The notes under the pieces were generated by a model that saw nothing but the letters and a program-made list of their open reading frames with translations, was not told the DNA's origin and did not search any database. A program made the position numbers and the translations under genes. A DNA stretch of 64,000 nt from an uncultured Bacillota bacterium (lineage in GTDB: Bacteria > Bacillota > Clostridia > Lachnospirales > Lachnospiraceae). The DNA lies in NCBI GenBank assembly GCA_958352855.1, contig CATWQE010000001.1, positions 62,001 through 126,000 of the forward strand, given 5' to 3'. Positions within the stretch are counted from its first letter, which is position 1. Every line of letters begins with the position of its first letter. Of the stretch, positions 45,030-52,573 are shown piece by piece.

Positions 45030-45065
45030 ATCGACGAATTGACCTATTTTTTTGTTTTCGTCGAT
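45030..45065. promoter_or_regulatory. Inverted repeat in the leader of the 19-gene run
   Basis: ATCGACGAA (45030-45038) and TTCGTCGAT (45057-45065) are perfect reverse complements separated by 18 bases. It lies just downstream of the predicted transcription start, where a bound repressor would block elongation, and is a good candidate operator for the ROK repressor; it could alternatively fold as a leader hairpin. Confidence 0.55.
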
Positions 45066-45094
45066 ATTAAATTATGTATGTTGTTTATGCACAC

Positions 45095-45123
45095 ATTATA
45101 GTAACATTCATTTCAACTGTCAA
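45095..45123 (-). promoter_or_regulatory. Consensus sigma-A promoter of the 19-gene run
   Basis: On the minus strand, TTGACA (45118-45123), a 17-bp spacer and TATAAT (45095-45100): a full consensus match. Transcription would begin near 45088, about 115 bases before the first start codon. Confidence 0.85.
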
Positions 45124-45375
45124 TATGCTAATTAAACTTTTTTTAATTATTTTTTCACTTTCTATATTATCAACAAATTGCAGCTTCTATTTTTGTTGAT
45201 TTTTTCTATTTTTTTGATTTTTTCATTACATTTATCATGTATTTTTTTATTCTTTCCTATCTTTTGTCATTCCTTATTCTTAAATTTTCTTTTATTAAAC
45301 CATCCCCCAAAAATATATTCAGAAATTCTTTTTTGTTCAATATGCTGTTTTTAACAATCGTAAATTATACACTGT

Positions 45376-45440
45376 ATAAAAAAACTGATTTGATGAGCAG
45401 AAATTTGCTTTTATGCAATTCCCACTCCCCAAATCAGTTT
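45376..45440 (-). terminator. Terminator of the DUF2752 gene
   Basis: On the minus strand AAACTGATTTG (45430-45440 on the plus strand as its complement) pairs with CAAATCAGTTT (45382-45392), followed by at least six U. The upstream arm lies inside the last codons of the gene. Confidence 0.7.
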
Positions 45441-45842
45441 CACTACATTTTTCACCACCCATTGCAGCAGGATAATCCCTGCTGCAATATACAAATAGGT
45501 ATCTTTATATTGCATTCCAATTCTAAGTTTCCCCTTTGTGATATATTCCACAGTATGAGAAATCATAAACCAGAGATATAGGGCACCTCCATATACCACC
45601 ACAGGATGATAAAAGAAGGATGTAATGATATGTCCCGCCAGTAATTCCCTGACAGCCCTGGTCCCGCCGCATCCGGGACAGTAATAACCCGTCCATTTAT
45701 GAATCAAGCAGGGCGGCAGCTTCATGTGAATTTCAAAAATCTCCCCTGCTGCTGCCAGAACCAAAAACACCAGAAGCAGAATCCACCCTACCTGATACAG
45801 TTCCTTTTCCTGCTTTTTATTTCTTACCTTTTTTGCCTTCAT
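45411..45842 (-). CDS. DUF2752 membrane protein
   Basis: A ~143-residue membrane protein with the DUF2752 signature CPGCGGTRAVRELLAGH near residue 58 and three or four hydrophobic segments. I use the ATG at 45842 (MKAKKVRNKK) after GGGGAG, not the ORF limit at 45896, because the promoter -10 at 45885-45890 lies inside that extension. The family's function is not established. It is divergent from the DUF975 gene, with overlapping -10 elements. Confidence 0.83.
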   Translation of the reverse strand: MKAKKVRNKKQEKELYQVGWILLLVFLVLAAAGEIFEIHMKLPPCLIHKWTGYYCPGCGGTRAVRELLAGHIITSFFYHPVVVYGGALYLWFMISHTVEYITKGKLRIGMQYKDTYLYIAAGIILLQWVVKNVVKLIWGVGIA

Positions 45843-45858
45843 AATTGAAATTCTCCCC

Positions 45859-45890
45859 TTGTAACCTCTATGTAATGTGGTATAATTATA
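45859..45890. promoter_or_regulatory. Overlapping divergent promoters
   Basis: Plus strand: TTGTAA (45859-45864), 16 bp, TATAAT (45881-45886), reading into the DUF975 gene. Minus strand: TATAAT at 45885-45890 with TGG before it (extended -10), reading into the DUF2752 gene. The two -10 boxes share two bases within the palindrome GGTATAATTATACC. Confidence 0.65.
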
Positions 45891-45923
45891 CCACACATTA
45901 CATATAAAGATTGGAGATTATTT

Positions 45924-46679
45924 ATGAAACGAACATCTGCAAATCTGAAGACCCTGGCCAGAGAATCTCTTGCCGGAAACTTCAGTCTTCCAGTTTCCGC
46001 TTACCTTTTAATCACGATTTTAACCAGTGTTTTAAGCATGATTGTAACAGGGTTTTTAGATGTTTCTAACACTGTAAGCCTGATTACCAGCCAGATTCTG
46101 ATATATCTTTTTTCCCTGTTGAGTTCCTTACTGATGGCTGGCTATGATAAGATGATCTTAAACCTGAACCGGAGACAGCCTTATACTCTTGGAAATATCT
46201 TTTATGCCTTTTCCCACAATCCGGACCGTTTTATTGTGGTAAATTTCCTTCTGCTTCTTGCTGGAATTCTGGTATCACTTCCTTTTGATATTCCCAGCTA
46301 CACCAGCACTTCCTGGAACGCTATGGTTCTTAGTCTGGTAGGAATGCTGATACGCAGTCTGGTAAGTATTGTTCTGGCCGCTTTTTTCGGTCTTGCCAAT
46401 TATCTGCTTCTGGACTACCCGGAAATGGGCGCCATGCAGGCTCTGAAAGAAAGTCTGCGACTTATGAAAGGCAACAAAGGACGCTATGTACATCTGTACC
46501 TCAGCTTCCTGCCCCTTACTATTGTATGTATTTTTACCTGTTATATCGGTATTTTATGGCTCCTGCCCTATATGCAGACCACTCTGGCCTTCTTCTATAT
46601 GGATATTACCGGAGAGCTGGATAATCCTGTTGTAGATTCAGAAAATATTCAGGATCATTCCTTTACAAATCCTATGTAA
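45924..46679 (+). CDS. DUF975 integral membrane protein
   Basis: A 251-residue membrane protein with five or six hydrophobic segments. The opening MKRTSANLKTLARESLAGNF and the central NLNRRQPYTLGNIFYAF are typical of DUF975 proteins, which occur widely in Firmicutes without a known role. A TTGGAGAT site precedes the start. A bidirectional terminator follows. Confidence 0.83.
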   Translation: MKRTSANLKTLARESLAGNFSLPVSAYLLITILTSVLSMIVTGFLDVSNTVSLITSQILIYLFSLLSSLLMAGYDKMILNLNRRQPYTLGNIFYAFSHNPDRFIVVNFLLLLAGILVSLPFDIPSYTSTSWNAMVLSLVGMLIRSLVSIVLAAFFGLANYLLLDYPEMGAMQALKESLRLMKGNKGRYVHLYLSFLPLTIVCIFTCYIGILWLLPYMQTTLAFFYMDITGELDNPVVDSENIQDHSFTNPM

Positions 46680-46689
46680 CGAAAAACAA

Positions 46690-46753
46690 AAAAGAGATAA
46701 TTTGAGAAAAGTCCAAAACAGAATTTCTGATTTTCTCAAAATTATCTCTTTTT
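46690..46753. terminator. Bidirectional terminator
   Basis: A long near-perfect stem (AAAAGAGATAATTTGAGAAAA with TTTTCTCAAAATTATCTCTTTTT) with U-runs on both strands separates the convergent DUF975 and cardiolipin synthase genes. Confidence 0.85.
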
Positions 46754-46757
46754 CTAT

Positions 46758-48173
46758 CTACATCAATGGCGCAAATGGCAGGAAAACACTCTCCAATGCT
46801 TTCTCTTTCCTGCCGCGTTCCTGGAAGTCTTTCCACGTATATGGAATACATTCTAAAATATCTTTATCATAAATTTTATTGTATTTCTCTACCAGACTAT
46901 TCTCATAAAAAACTCCACATACTTCATCATCCACCATGAGACTTCTCATATCCATATTTACAGAACCCACACAGCACAATTCATCATCAATAACCATGGT
47001 CTTTGCATGAATATATCCCTTATATTTGTAAACCTTCGTGCCATACTCCAATAACTGACCACTATAATAATTTGTCACCGGATCCAGGAAAAAGCTGGCC
47101 TTGATTCCTGGAATCATCAATTCAATCTCTACACCCGAAGCTGCCGCTGTCTTCAAAGCATCCAAAACAGACGCATCTGGTATAAAATAAGGTGATTGAA
47201 TACGGATACGTGTTTTCGCGTTTCGAATCATACTCAGATAGCACATTTTCACTGCTTCCTTATCTGTATCTACTCCACCCACGATAAACTGGCATAGGGA
47301 AGATGTCATTTCATAAGTTTCGGCTTTCATCTGACTGATATATCCCATTGCATGCCGCCAGTCACATCTTCTGATAGAACATAACCAGTCCTTTAAAAAG
47401 TAAGTATTCAGTACAGAAACACATGCTCCCTCCAGCCGAATCTGTGTGTCACGCCATGGATTCTTTACTTCATCCATATTGGCATACTGTTTTCCAATAT
47501 TCATTCCACCTATGTAAGCAATTTTCTGATCAATAGACACAATCTTTCTATGACTTCGGTAATGGGTAAAATACGGTTTCACACGCACGACCTTTCCTCC
47601 TGCATCCACAAGAGACTGAAACATTTTCTTTGGTGTAGAAAGATTTGCAATAAAATCACACATTACCCAGACTTCCACGCCTTCTTTTGCCTTCTCTGTG
47701 AGAAGTTCGACTAGTTTTTCTCCTATCAAGTCATGGTGAATCGTGTAAAATTCTATGAAAATACATGTCTTTGCATTCCTTATGTCCTTAAAAAGCTGTG
47801 TATAATGGCTTTTCCCATTTGTATAGAATTCTGCCTGATTGCAACAGGTAAGTACACTGGCATTGTAGACCGTATTAAACCGGACAACCTGGATGTCTGC
47901 TTCCGATAATTGACTCTCAGGAGAAGATGCGGAAGGCAGCAGTTCCAGATTATAAGGCTGTCCTTTTAACTTTTTCTTCCGAATAATGGCTGTCAGCTTG
48001 ATTGCAACTGTACTTCCAAAAACAAGATACAGGATCGTGCCGAAATAAGGAAGAAAAATCATAATCACCACCCATAAAAGAGCTTCTGTGGGACGTTTCC
48101 TCTCTACAAAAATCACCATGAGAAGTAACAAAATATAAATAATAAATAACATTAGATGGAACACATGGCTCAC
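46758..48173 (-). CDS. cls: Cardiolipin synthase
   Basis: A 471-residue membrane phospholipase-D-type enzyme that joins two phosphatidylglycerols to give cardiolipin. Two N-terminal membrane helices (about 3-22 and 34-55) precede the PLDNc-like region. Both HKD motifs are visible: HYRSHRKIVSIDQKIAYIGG near residue 205 and YIHAKTMVIDDELCCVGSVN near 385. The start is 21 bases after the apgM-like gene, probably in one operon with it. Confidence 0.93.
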   Translation of the reverse strand: MSHVFHLMLFIIYILLLLMVIFVERKRPTEALLWVVIMIFLPYFGTILYLVFGSTVAIKLTAIIRKKKLKGQPYNLELLPSASSPESQLSEADIQVVRFNTVYNASVLTCCNQAEFYTNGKSHYTQLFKDIRNAKTCIFIEFYTIHHDLIGEKLVELLTEKAKEGVEVWVMCDFIANLSTPKKMFQSLVDAGGKVVRVKPYFTHYRSHRKIVSIDQKIAYIGGMNIGKQYANMDEVKNPWRDTQIRLEGACVSVLNTYFLKDWLCSIRRCDWRHAMGYISQMKAETYEMTSSLCQFIVGGVDTDKEAVKMCYLSMIRNAKTRIRIQSPYFIPDASVLDALKTAAASGVEIELMIPGIKASFFLDPVTNYYSGQLLEYGTKVYKYKGYIHAKTMVIDDELCCVGSVNMDMRSLMVDDEVCGVFYENSLVEKYNKIYDKDILECIPYTWKDFQERGRKEKALESVFLPFAPLM

Positions 48174-48194
48174 CTTCTTCTTTCGTCTCTTCTT

Positions 48195-49397
48195 TTACTC
48201 TTCAAACAAATACCCCAGCAGTTCATGTCCCTTTTCCAGAACCTTCCCACTTTTCTCCGCTTCTTCCTCATTATATTTCCAGCAATGCTTCTCCTTTTTC
48301 CTGCTGTCATACAACAGATACGGGACCGGATTTCCTGTATGGGTTTTCACATGGATTGGCGTTGGATGGTCCGGAAGAATCAACATCCGGTAATCCTCCC
48401 CTGAAGCATCCAGACCTTCTTTCACCAGACGGATAACTCTCTCATCCAGATACTCAATGGCCTGGATTTTTTTCTCAATGCTGCCCTGATGCCCCATTTC
48501 ATCCGGCGCTTCCACATGAATATAGGCAAAATCACAGGAATCCTTTAAAAGAGCATTTAATGCCGCCCTGGCCTTTCCCTCATAATTGGTATGCAGACCA
48601 CCTGTAGCCCCTTCCACTGTAAGATTCACCATGCCGGTTCCAACAGCAATCCCTTTAAGCAAATCCACTGCTGAAATCATGGCTCCTTTTTTGTGAAACT
48701 TCTCTCTGAAATCCGTAAGCTGTGGTTTTGTCCCTGCTCCCCAGAGCCAGAGGCTGTTTCCTGGATTCAGACCTTTTTTCTTCCGTTCCTGATTAATTGG
48801 ATGATTGACAAGAATCTCATAACTTTTTCTTTGCAAATCCAGCAGCAGCTTTTCCTCTGCCACATAGTCGCCTATAACCATTCCCCTGATATCATGGGGC
48901 GGTGTAAGGGGAACTACCATCCCCTGTTTCCAAATCAGGCAATGGCGGTAGCTGGTTCCCACATAAAACTGGAAAATTTCATTCTGAAGCTCCTGCTTCA
49001 CTGCATCCAGAAGCACTGCTGCCTCCCTGGTACTGATTTCATCCGCACTGTGGTCCAGAATATGCTTTTCCTCATAGACTTCTTCCTCTTCGGAAAGAGT
49101 TACCAGATTTGCGCGGATGGCAATGTCTCCCGCCTTCATATCAACGCCTATATTCAGAGCCTCCAAAGGAGAGCGCCCTGAATAATACACCTTGGGATCA
49201 TATCCCAGCACAGACAGGTTCGCTGTATCGCTTCCCGGACTCATCCCATCAGGGACAGTCTTCACCATGCCAATCTCTCCCTGTTCTGCCAACAGGTCCA
49301 TCACCGGTGTATTTGCAAAACCAAGAGGCGTCTTCCCCCCCAGCTCTTCTAAAGGCTCATCTGCCATTCCATCTCCTAAGACCACAATATATTTCAT
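48195..49397 (-). CDS. apgM: Archaeal-type cofactor-independent phosphoglycerate mutase; possible homoserine kinase analogue
   Basis: A 400-residue alkaline-phosphatase-superfamily enzyme of the ApgM type. Metal-site motifs: VVLGDGMADEP at the N-terminus, SPGSDTANLSVLGYDP near residue 55 with the catalytic serine region, HVEAPDEMGHQG near 285 and LILPDHPTPIHVKTHTG near 335. I use the ATG at 49397 (MKYIVVLGDG), seven bases after GAGGG. It lies 11 bases after hom. In many clostridia and deltaproteobacteria an ApgM-like protein beside hom is predicted to replace homoserine kinase; the context here supports that, but glycolytic mutase activity cannot be ruled out. Confidence 0.87.
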   Translation of the reverse strand: MKYIVVLGDGMADEPLEELGGKTPLGFANTPVMDLLAEQGEIGMVKTVPDGMSPGSDTANLSVLGYDPKVYYSGRSPLEALNIGVDMKAGDIAIRANLVTLSEEEEVYEEKHILDHSADEISTREAAVLLDAVKQELQNEIFQFYVGTSYRHCLIWKQGMVVPLTPPHDIRGMVIGDYVAEEKLLLDLQRKSYEILVNHPINQERKKKGLNPGNSLWLWGAGTKPQLTDFREKFHKKGAMISAVDLLKGIAVGTGMVNLTVEGATGGLHTNYEGKARAALNALLKDSCDFAYIHVEAPDEMGHQGSIEKKIQAIEYLDERVIRLVKEGLDASGEDYRMLILPDHPTPIHVKTHTGNPVPYLLYDSRKKEKHCWKYNEEEAEKSGKVLEKGHELLGYLFEE

Positions 49398-49408
49398 ATG
49401 CATTCCCT

Positions 49409-50626
49409 CTACGCTTTAATACGAATCCTGCTTACCATGTTCTGGAGCTTAGACGCTTTTTCATCAAAAGTGCCTTCGCTCATTTTCTCTGTAATAAAAC
49501 CAAACTCCTCTTCCAGTTCCGGCAGTACTACAAGTTTTCCCTTACCAAAAACGCCTTCTGCTTCCTGAAAGCCTGTCTCCTGGTTTCCTTTTATGCGTAC
49601 AAAAAATCTATGCTGTACATCCTTTACATCCACCATATCCAGTCCATGGCTGCTCCAGCTCATCATAACTGTTTTGTTCAAATGTTTGGCGCAGTCCACC
49701 ACATCCGCTACCACAGCGCTGGCTGTTGGCAGTTTCCCTGCGCCGCTTCCATAGAACATGGCGTCTCCCAGTACATTTCCATGTACAAAAATACCATTAA
49801 ATACGCCATTGACACTATACAACGGACTGTCCTTACCTACCAGAACCGGAGATACCATTGCATAAAAACGATTGTCTTTTCTCTTGCTGGTAGCCAGAAG
49901 CTTAATGCTCATTCCCATAGCATTGGCATATTTCATATCTTCTACCGTAATCTTACTGATTCCTTCTGTATAAACTTTCTCATAATCCACATGAGAACCA
50001 TAAGCCAGGGAAGAAAGAATTGCAATCTTTCTGCAGGCGTCATAACCTTCCACATCTGCCTCTGGATTGCGCTCTGCATATCCCAGCTCCTGGGCTTCCT
50101 TTAGTACAGTATCAAAATCTCTGTAATTCTCCGCCATCTCTGTGAGAATGTAGTTGGTGGTTCCGTTTAAAATACCGGAAATCTCGTCAATCTCATCCGC
50201 TGTAAGAGAAGAGTTCAAAGGACGGATAATCGGAATCCCTCCTCCGCAGCTTGCCTCAAACATGTAGTTCACACCTTTTTGGGCAGCCAGCTTCATAAGC
50301 TCCTGTCCATGTCTTGCCACCAGCTCCTTGTTAGAGGTACATACGCACTTACCTGCTTCCAGAGCTCTCTTTGTAAAGGTATAAGCCGGTTCTACTCCGC
50401 CCATGACTTCTACCACAATCTTAACATCCGGGTCATTTACAATCTGCTCATAATCATGAACCAGAATTTTCTCAACAGAGCTTCCGGGAAATTCCCTCAA
50501 ATCCAGCACATATTTAATACTGATTTCATCTCTCGCCCGCTTTTTAATACTTTCATAATTTGTTTCTATGACCTCAACAACCCCTGAACCCACTGTGCCA
50601 TAGCCTAATACTGCAATCTGAATCAT
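49409..50626 (-). CDS. hom: Homoserine dehydrogenase
   Basis: A 405-residue enzyme that reduces aspartate semialdehyde to homoserine with NAD(P)H. The NAD motif is AVLGYGTVGSGVVEVI at residue 4; CTSNKELVARHG near 108, GGGIPIIRPL near 150, GILNGTTNYILTEM near 170 and GYAERNPEADVEGYDACRK near 203 match the catalytic domain. The C-terminal ~60 residues form an ACT domain for threonine feedback. It is between the ACT/HTH protein and the apgM-like gene. Confidence 0.95.
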   Translation of the reverse strand: MIQIAVLGYGTVGSGVVEVIETNYESIKKRARDEISIKYVLDLREFPGSSVEKILVHDYEQIVNDPDVKIVVEVMGGVEPAYTFTKRALEAGKCVCTSNKELVARHGQELMKLAAQKGVNYMFEASCGGGIPIIRPLNSSLTADEIDEISGILNGTTNYILTEMAENYRDFDTVLKEAQELGYAERNPEADVEGYDACRKIAILSSLAYGSHVDYEKVYTEGISKITVEDMKYANAMGMSIKLLATSKRKDNRFYAMVSPVLVGKDSPLYSVNGVFNGIFVHGNVLGDAMFYGSGAGKLPTASAVVADVVDCAKHLNKTVMMSWSSHGLDMVDVKDVQHRFFVRIKGNQETGFQEAEGVFGKGKLVVLPELEEEFGFITEKMSEGTFDEKASKLQNMVSRIRIKA

Positions 50627-50652
50627 GCTGTCTCTCCTTTTGTCTTTTCTCT

Positions 50653-51096
50653 CTACTCTCTTCCTAAAATCTTCAGATAATGGACTCCTTCAATATGCTC
50701 AATATGCTCCACCATAGCGGCTGCATCTCCCTGAGTCTCTGCAATGGTAACACTCAGGGTCAAAGTAGCGATTCCATTCATTGGAATACTCTGGTGAATC
50801 GTCAATATATTTCCATGGAATTTTGCAATGGTTCCCAGAACAGCCGAAAGTAATCCCGGCTCGTCCTCCATCTGAATAATAAAAGTAATATTCTCTCCCC
50901 TTGTCTTTTCTTTAAACGGGAAAATATCATCCTTATATTTGTAAAAAGAACTCCTGCTAATTCCCACAGCTTCTACTGCTTCCTGCACAGTTGCAGATTT
51001 TTGAATATCCAGAAGCCTCTTGGCTTCCACTACTTTCAGCAGTACATCTGGCACTGCCTTTTCTGTCACTACAAAATATCTCCGATTATCTGCCAT
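50653..51096 (-). CDS. pheB: ACT-domain protein, PheB (UPF0735) type
   Basis: A 147-residue protein with an N-terminal helix-turn-helix (SATVQEAVEAVGISRSSFYK near residue 36) and a C-terminal ACT domain (NITFIIQMEDEPGLLSAVLG near 68). This is the PheB form found beside hom or phe genes in Firmicutes. It probably senses an amino acid and may regulate the genes after it; its exact role has not been settled. It precedes hom by 26 bases. Confidence 0.87.
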   Translation of the reverse strand: MADNRRYFVVTEKAVPDVLLKVVEAKRLLDIQKSATVQEAVEAVGISRSSFYKYKDDIFPFKEKTRGENITFIIQMEDEPGLLSAVLGTIAKFHGNILTIHQSIPMNGIATLTLSVTIAETQGDAAAMVEHIEHIEGVHYLKILGRE

Positions 51097-51125
51097 AATT
51101 CTACCTTTGTTTTTTCAAAACTTAA

Positions 51126-52244
51126 CTATTTTTCCTTTTTCCCAAGAGCTACCCACTTCAAATATGCATTGATAAAGTTATCAATATTTCCATTCATCAC
51201 TGCATCTACATTTCCTGATTCTTCATTTGTCCGGTGGTCTTTTACCATGGTGTAAGGCTGCATAACATAAGAACGAATCTGATTTCCCCAGCCGATTTCT
51301 GTGAGCTCACCCTGGATTCCAGACAGCTTCTTTTCATTTTCCTGCTGTTTTAACAAATACAGCTTTGCTTTCAGCATCTGCATGGCCTTATCCTTGTTCT
51401 GGAACTGGGAACGCTCATTCTGACACTGTACCACAATTCCTGTGGGAAGGTGTGTAATACGGATGGCAGAAGACGTTTTATTAATATGCTGTCCACCGGC
51501 ACCGCTGGAACGATAGGTATCGATTCTCAAATCATCCTGATTAATTTCAACATCCACATCTTCCTCAATATCCGGCATAACATCACAGGAAACAAAGGAA
51601 GTCTGACGTTTTCCCGCTGCATTAAACGGAGAAATACGCACCAGACGGTGAACACCCTTTTCAGATTTTAAATATCCGTAGGCATTTTCCCCATTTACCT
51701 GGAAGGTAACGGATTTAATTCCCGCTTCCTCACCGTCCAGATAATCCAGAACTTCTGTGGAAAATCCCTGGCGGTCTGCCCATCTAAGATACATGCGGTA
51801 CAGCATGCTGGCCCAGTCACAGGATTCTGTTCCGCCGGCTCCCGCATGAAGCGTCACAATGGCATTATCCTTGTCATATTCTCCGGAAAGCAATGTTTTA
51901 ATTCTGATATGCTCAAAATCCCTCTGAAATTCCTCCAGCATTTCCTGAATATCCGGAATCACAGAAGCATCCTCTTCTTCATATCCCATTTCAATCATAA
52001 GCTCAATCTCTTCCTTCTGCTTCTGAAGCTTATGATAAATTTCAATATCTCCCTTTAAAGAGCTTAATTCTTTCATCATCTTCTGGGAACGCTCTGCATC
52101 ATCCCAGAAATCAGGCGCTTCCATTTCCCGCTCTAATTCTTCTACTCTCTGTTCTTTGTTCTCCAAATCCAGAGAATCCCGTACCTCCTTCAGAGGCTGT
52201 TCATAACCATTTAATGTATATTTAAACTGATCTAATTCCACCAT
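51126..52244 (-). CDS. prfB: Peptide chain release factor 2, without programmed frameshift
   Basis: A 372-residue RF2 that ends translation at UAA and UGA. The UGA-recognition SPF tripeptide is in VRISPFNAAG near residue 205, and the GGQ motif in RSSGAGGQHINKTS near 245. Most RF2 genes have an in-frame UGA near codon 26 that needs a +1 shift. Here the reading frame is continuous through that place (CGG GAT TCT CTG GAT, around 52171). AAGGAGGT (52183-52190) lies just upstream but at the wrong spacing for a shift. AGGAGAG precedes the start at 52244. Confidence 0.95.
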   Translation of the reverse strand: MVELDQFKYTLNGYEQPLKEVRDSLDLENKEQRVEELEREMEAPDFWDDAERSQKMMKELSSLKGDIEIYHKLQKQKEEIELMIEMGYEEEDASVIPDIQEMLEEFQRDFEHIRIKTLLSGEYDKDNAIVTLHAGAGGTESCDWASMLYRMYLRWADRQGFSTEVLDYLDGEEAGIKSVTFQVNGENAYGYLKSEKGVHRLVRISPFNAAGKRQTSFVSCDVMPDIEEDVDVEINQDDLRIDTYRSSGAGGQHINKTSSAIRITHLPTGIVVQCQNERSQFQNKDKAMQMLKAKLYLLKQQENEKKLSGIQGELTEIGWGNQIRSYVMQPYTMVKDHRTNEESGNVDAVMNGNIDNFINAYLKWVALGKKEK

Positions 52245-52259
52245 ATAGCAAATCTCTCC

Positions 52260-52502
52260 TTACTCTTCGTCTATTTCCACTGTTACCATATAGATACTCA
52301 CCTGCTGCTCTACCTTCACCACAGTTCCCGTAAGCCTTTTTAAAGGTTTCTTTAAATTACTGGACATAGCCTCTGCGGGCTTTATGGTATAATAATACAT
52401 CATTCCAGCCATGGTAAGAGCCTGATCTTCTTTTAGCTCTACCCTGTCTCCCTCTTTTACAAGACCTTCCCGCTCCATTGTAAAATCTACCATTTGTCCC
52501 AT
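52260..52502 (-). CDS. Small conserved hypothetical protein
   Basis: An 80-residue acidic protein between secA and prfB. The start at 52502 (MGQMVDFTMERE) is seven bases after GGGAGG; the ATG at 52508 abuts that site. The sequence looks like a small beta-barrel (VKEGDRVELKED, then KRLTGTVVKVEQQVSIYMVTVEID) with no cysteines or membrane segment. I do not recognise a family. Its position and spacing (15 bases before prfB) suggest co-expression with prfB. Confidence 0.7.
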   Translation of the reverse strand: MGQMVDFTMEREGLVKEGDRVELKEDQALTMAGMMYYYTIKPAEAMSSNLKKPLKRLTGTVVKVEQQVSIYMVTVEIDEE

Positions 52503-52573
52503 ATCCATTCCTCCCTAACAAATAAACTGCTGCAGCTACAGTTTCCCGTACCTACAGCAGTTCTCATTATACT

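Larger units (their letters stand above)
44974..45410. other. Intergenic region upstream of the 19-gene run
   Basis: These 437 bases contain the leader, inverted repeat and promoter of the minus-strand run (44974-45123) and, at the other end, the terminator of the DUF2752 gene (from 45376). The middle, about 45125-45375, is very AT-rich, and I see no convincing gene or RNA in it. Confidence 0.7.

Noticed and set aside
49109..50104. A 331-codon open frame on the plus strand opposite hom and apgM.
   Set aside because: It lies antisense to two well-supported genes, has no ribosome site and no protein family character.
52144..52244. A +1 programmed frameshift in prfB.
   Set aside because: The frame is open from 52244 through the entire gene with no UGA at the usual site.
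52525..52562. A terminator of secA (AACTGCTG/CAGCAGTT).
   Set aside because: The stem is good but the loop is long and the following sequence TATTTGTT is a poor U-run, so I do not list it; partial read-through into the 80-residue gene and prfB is likely.
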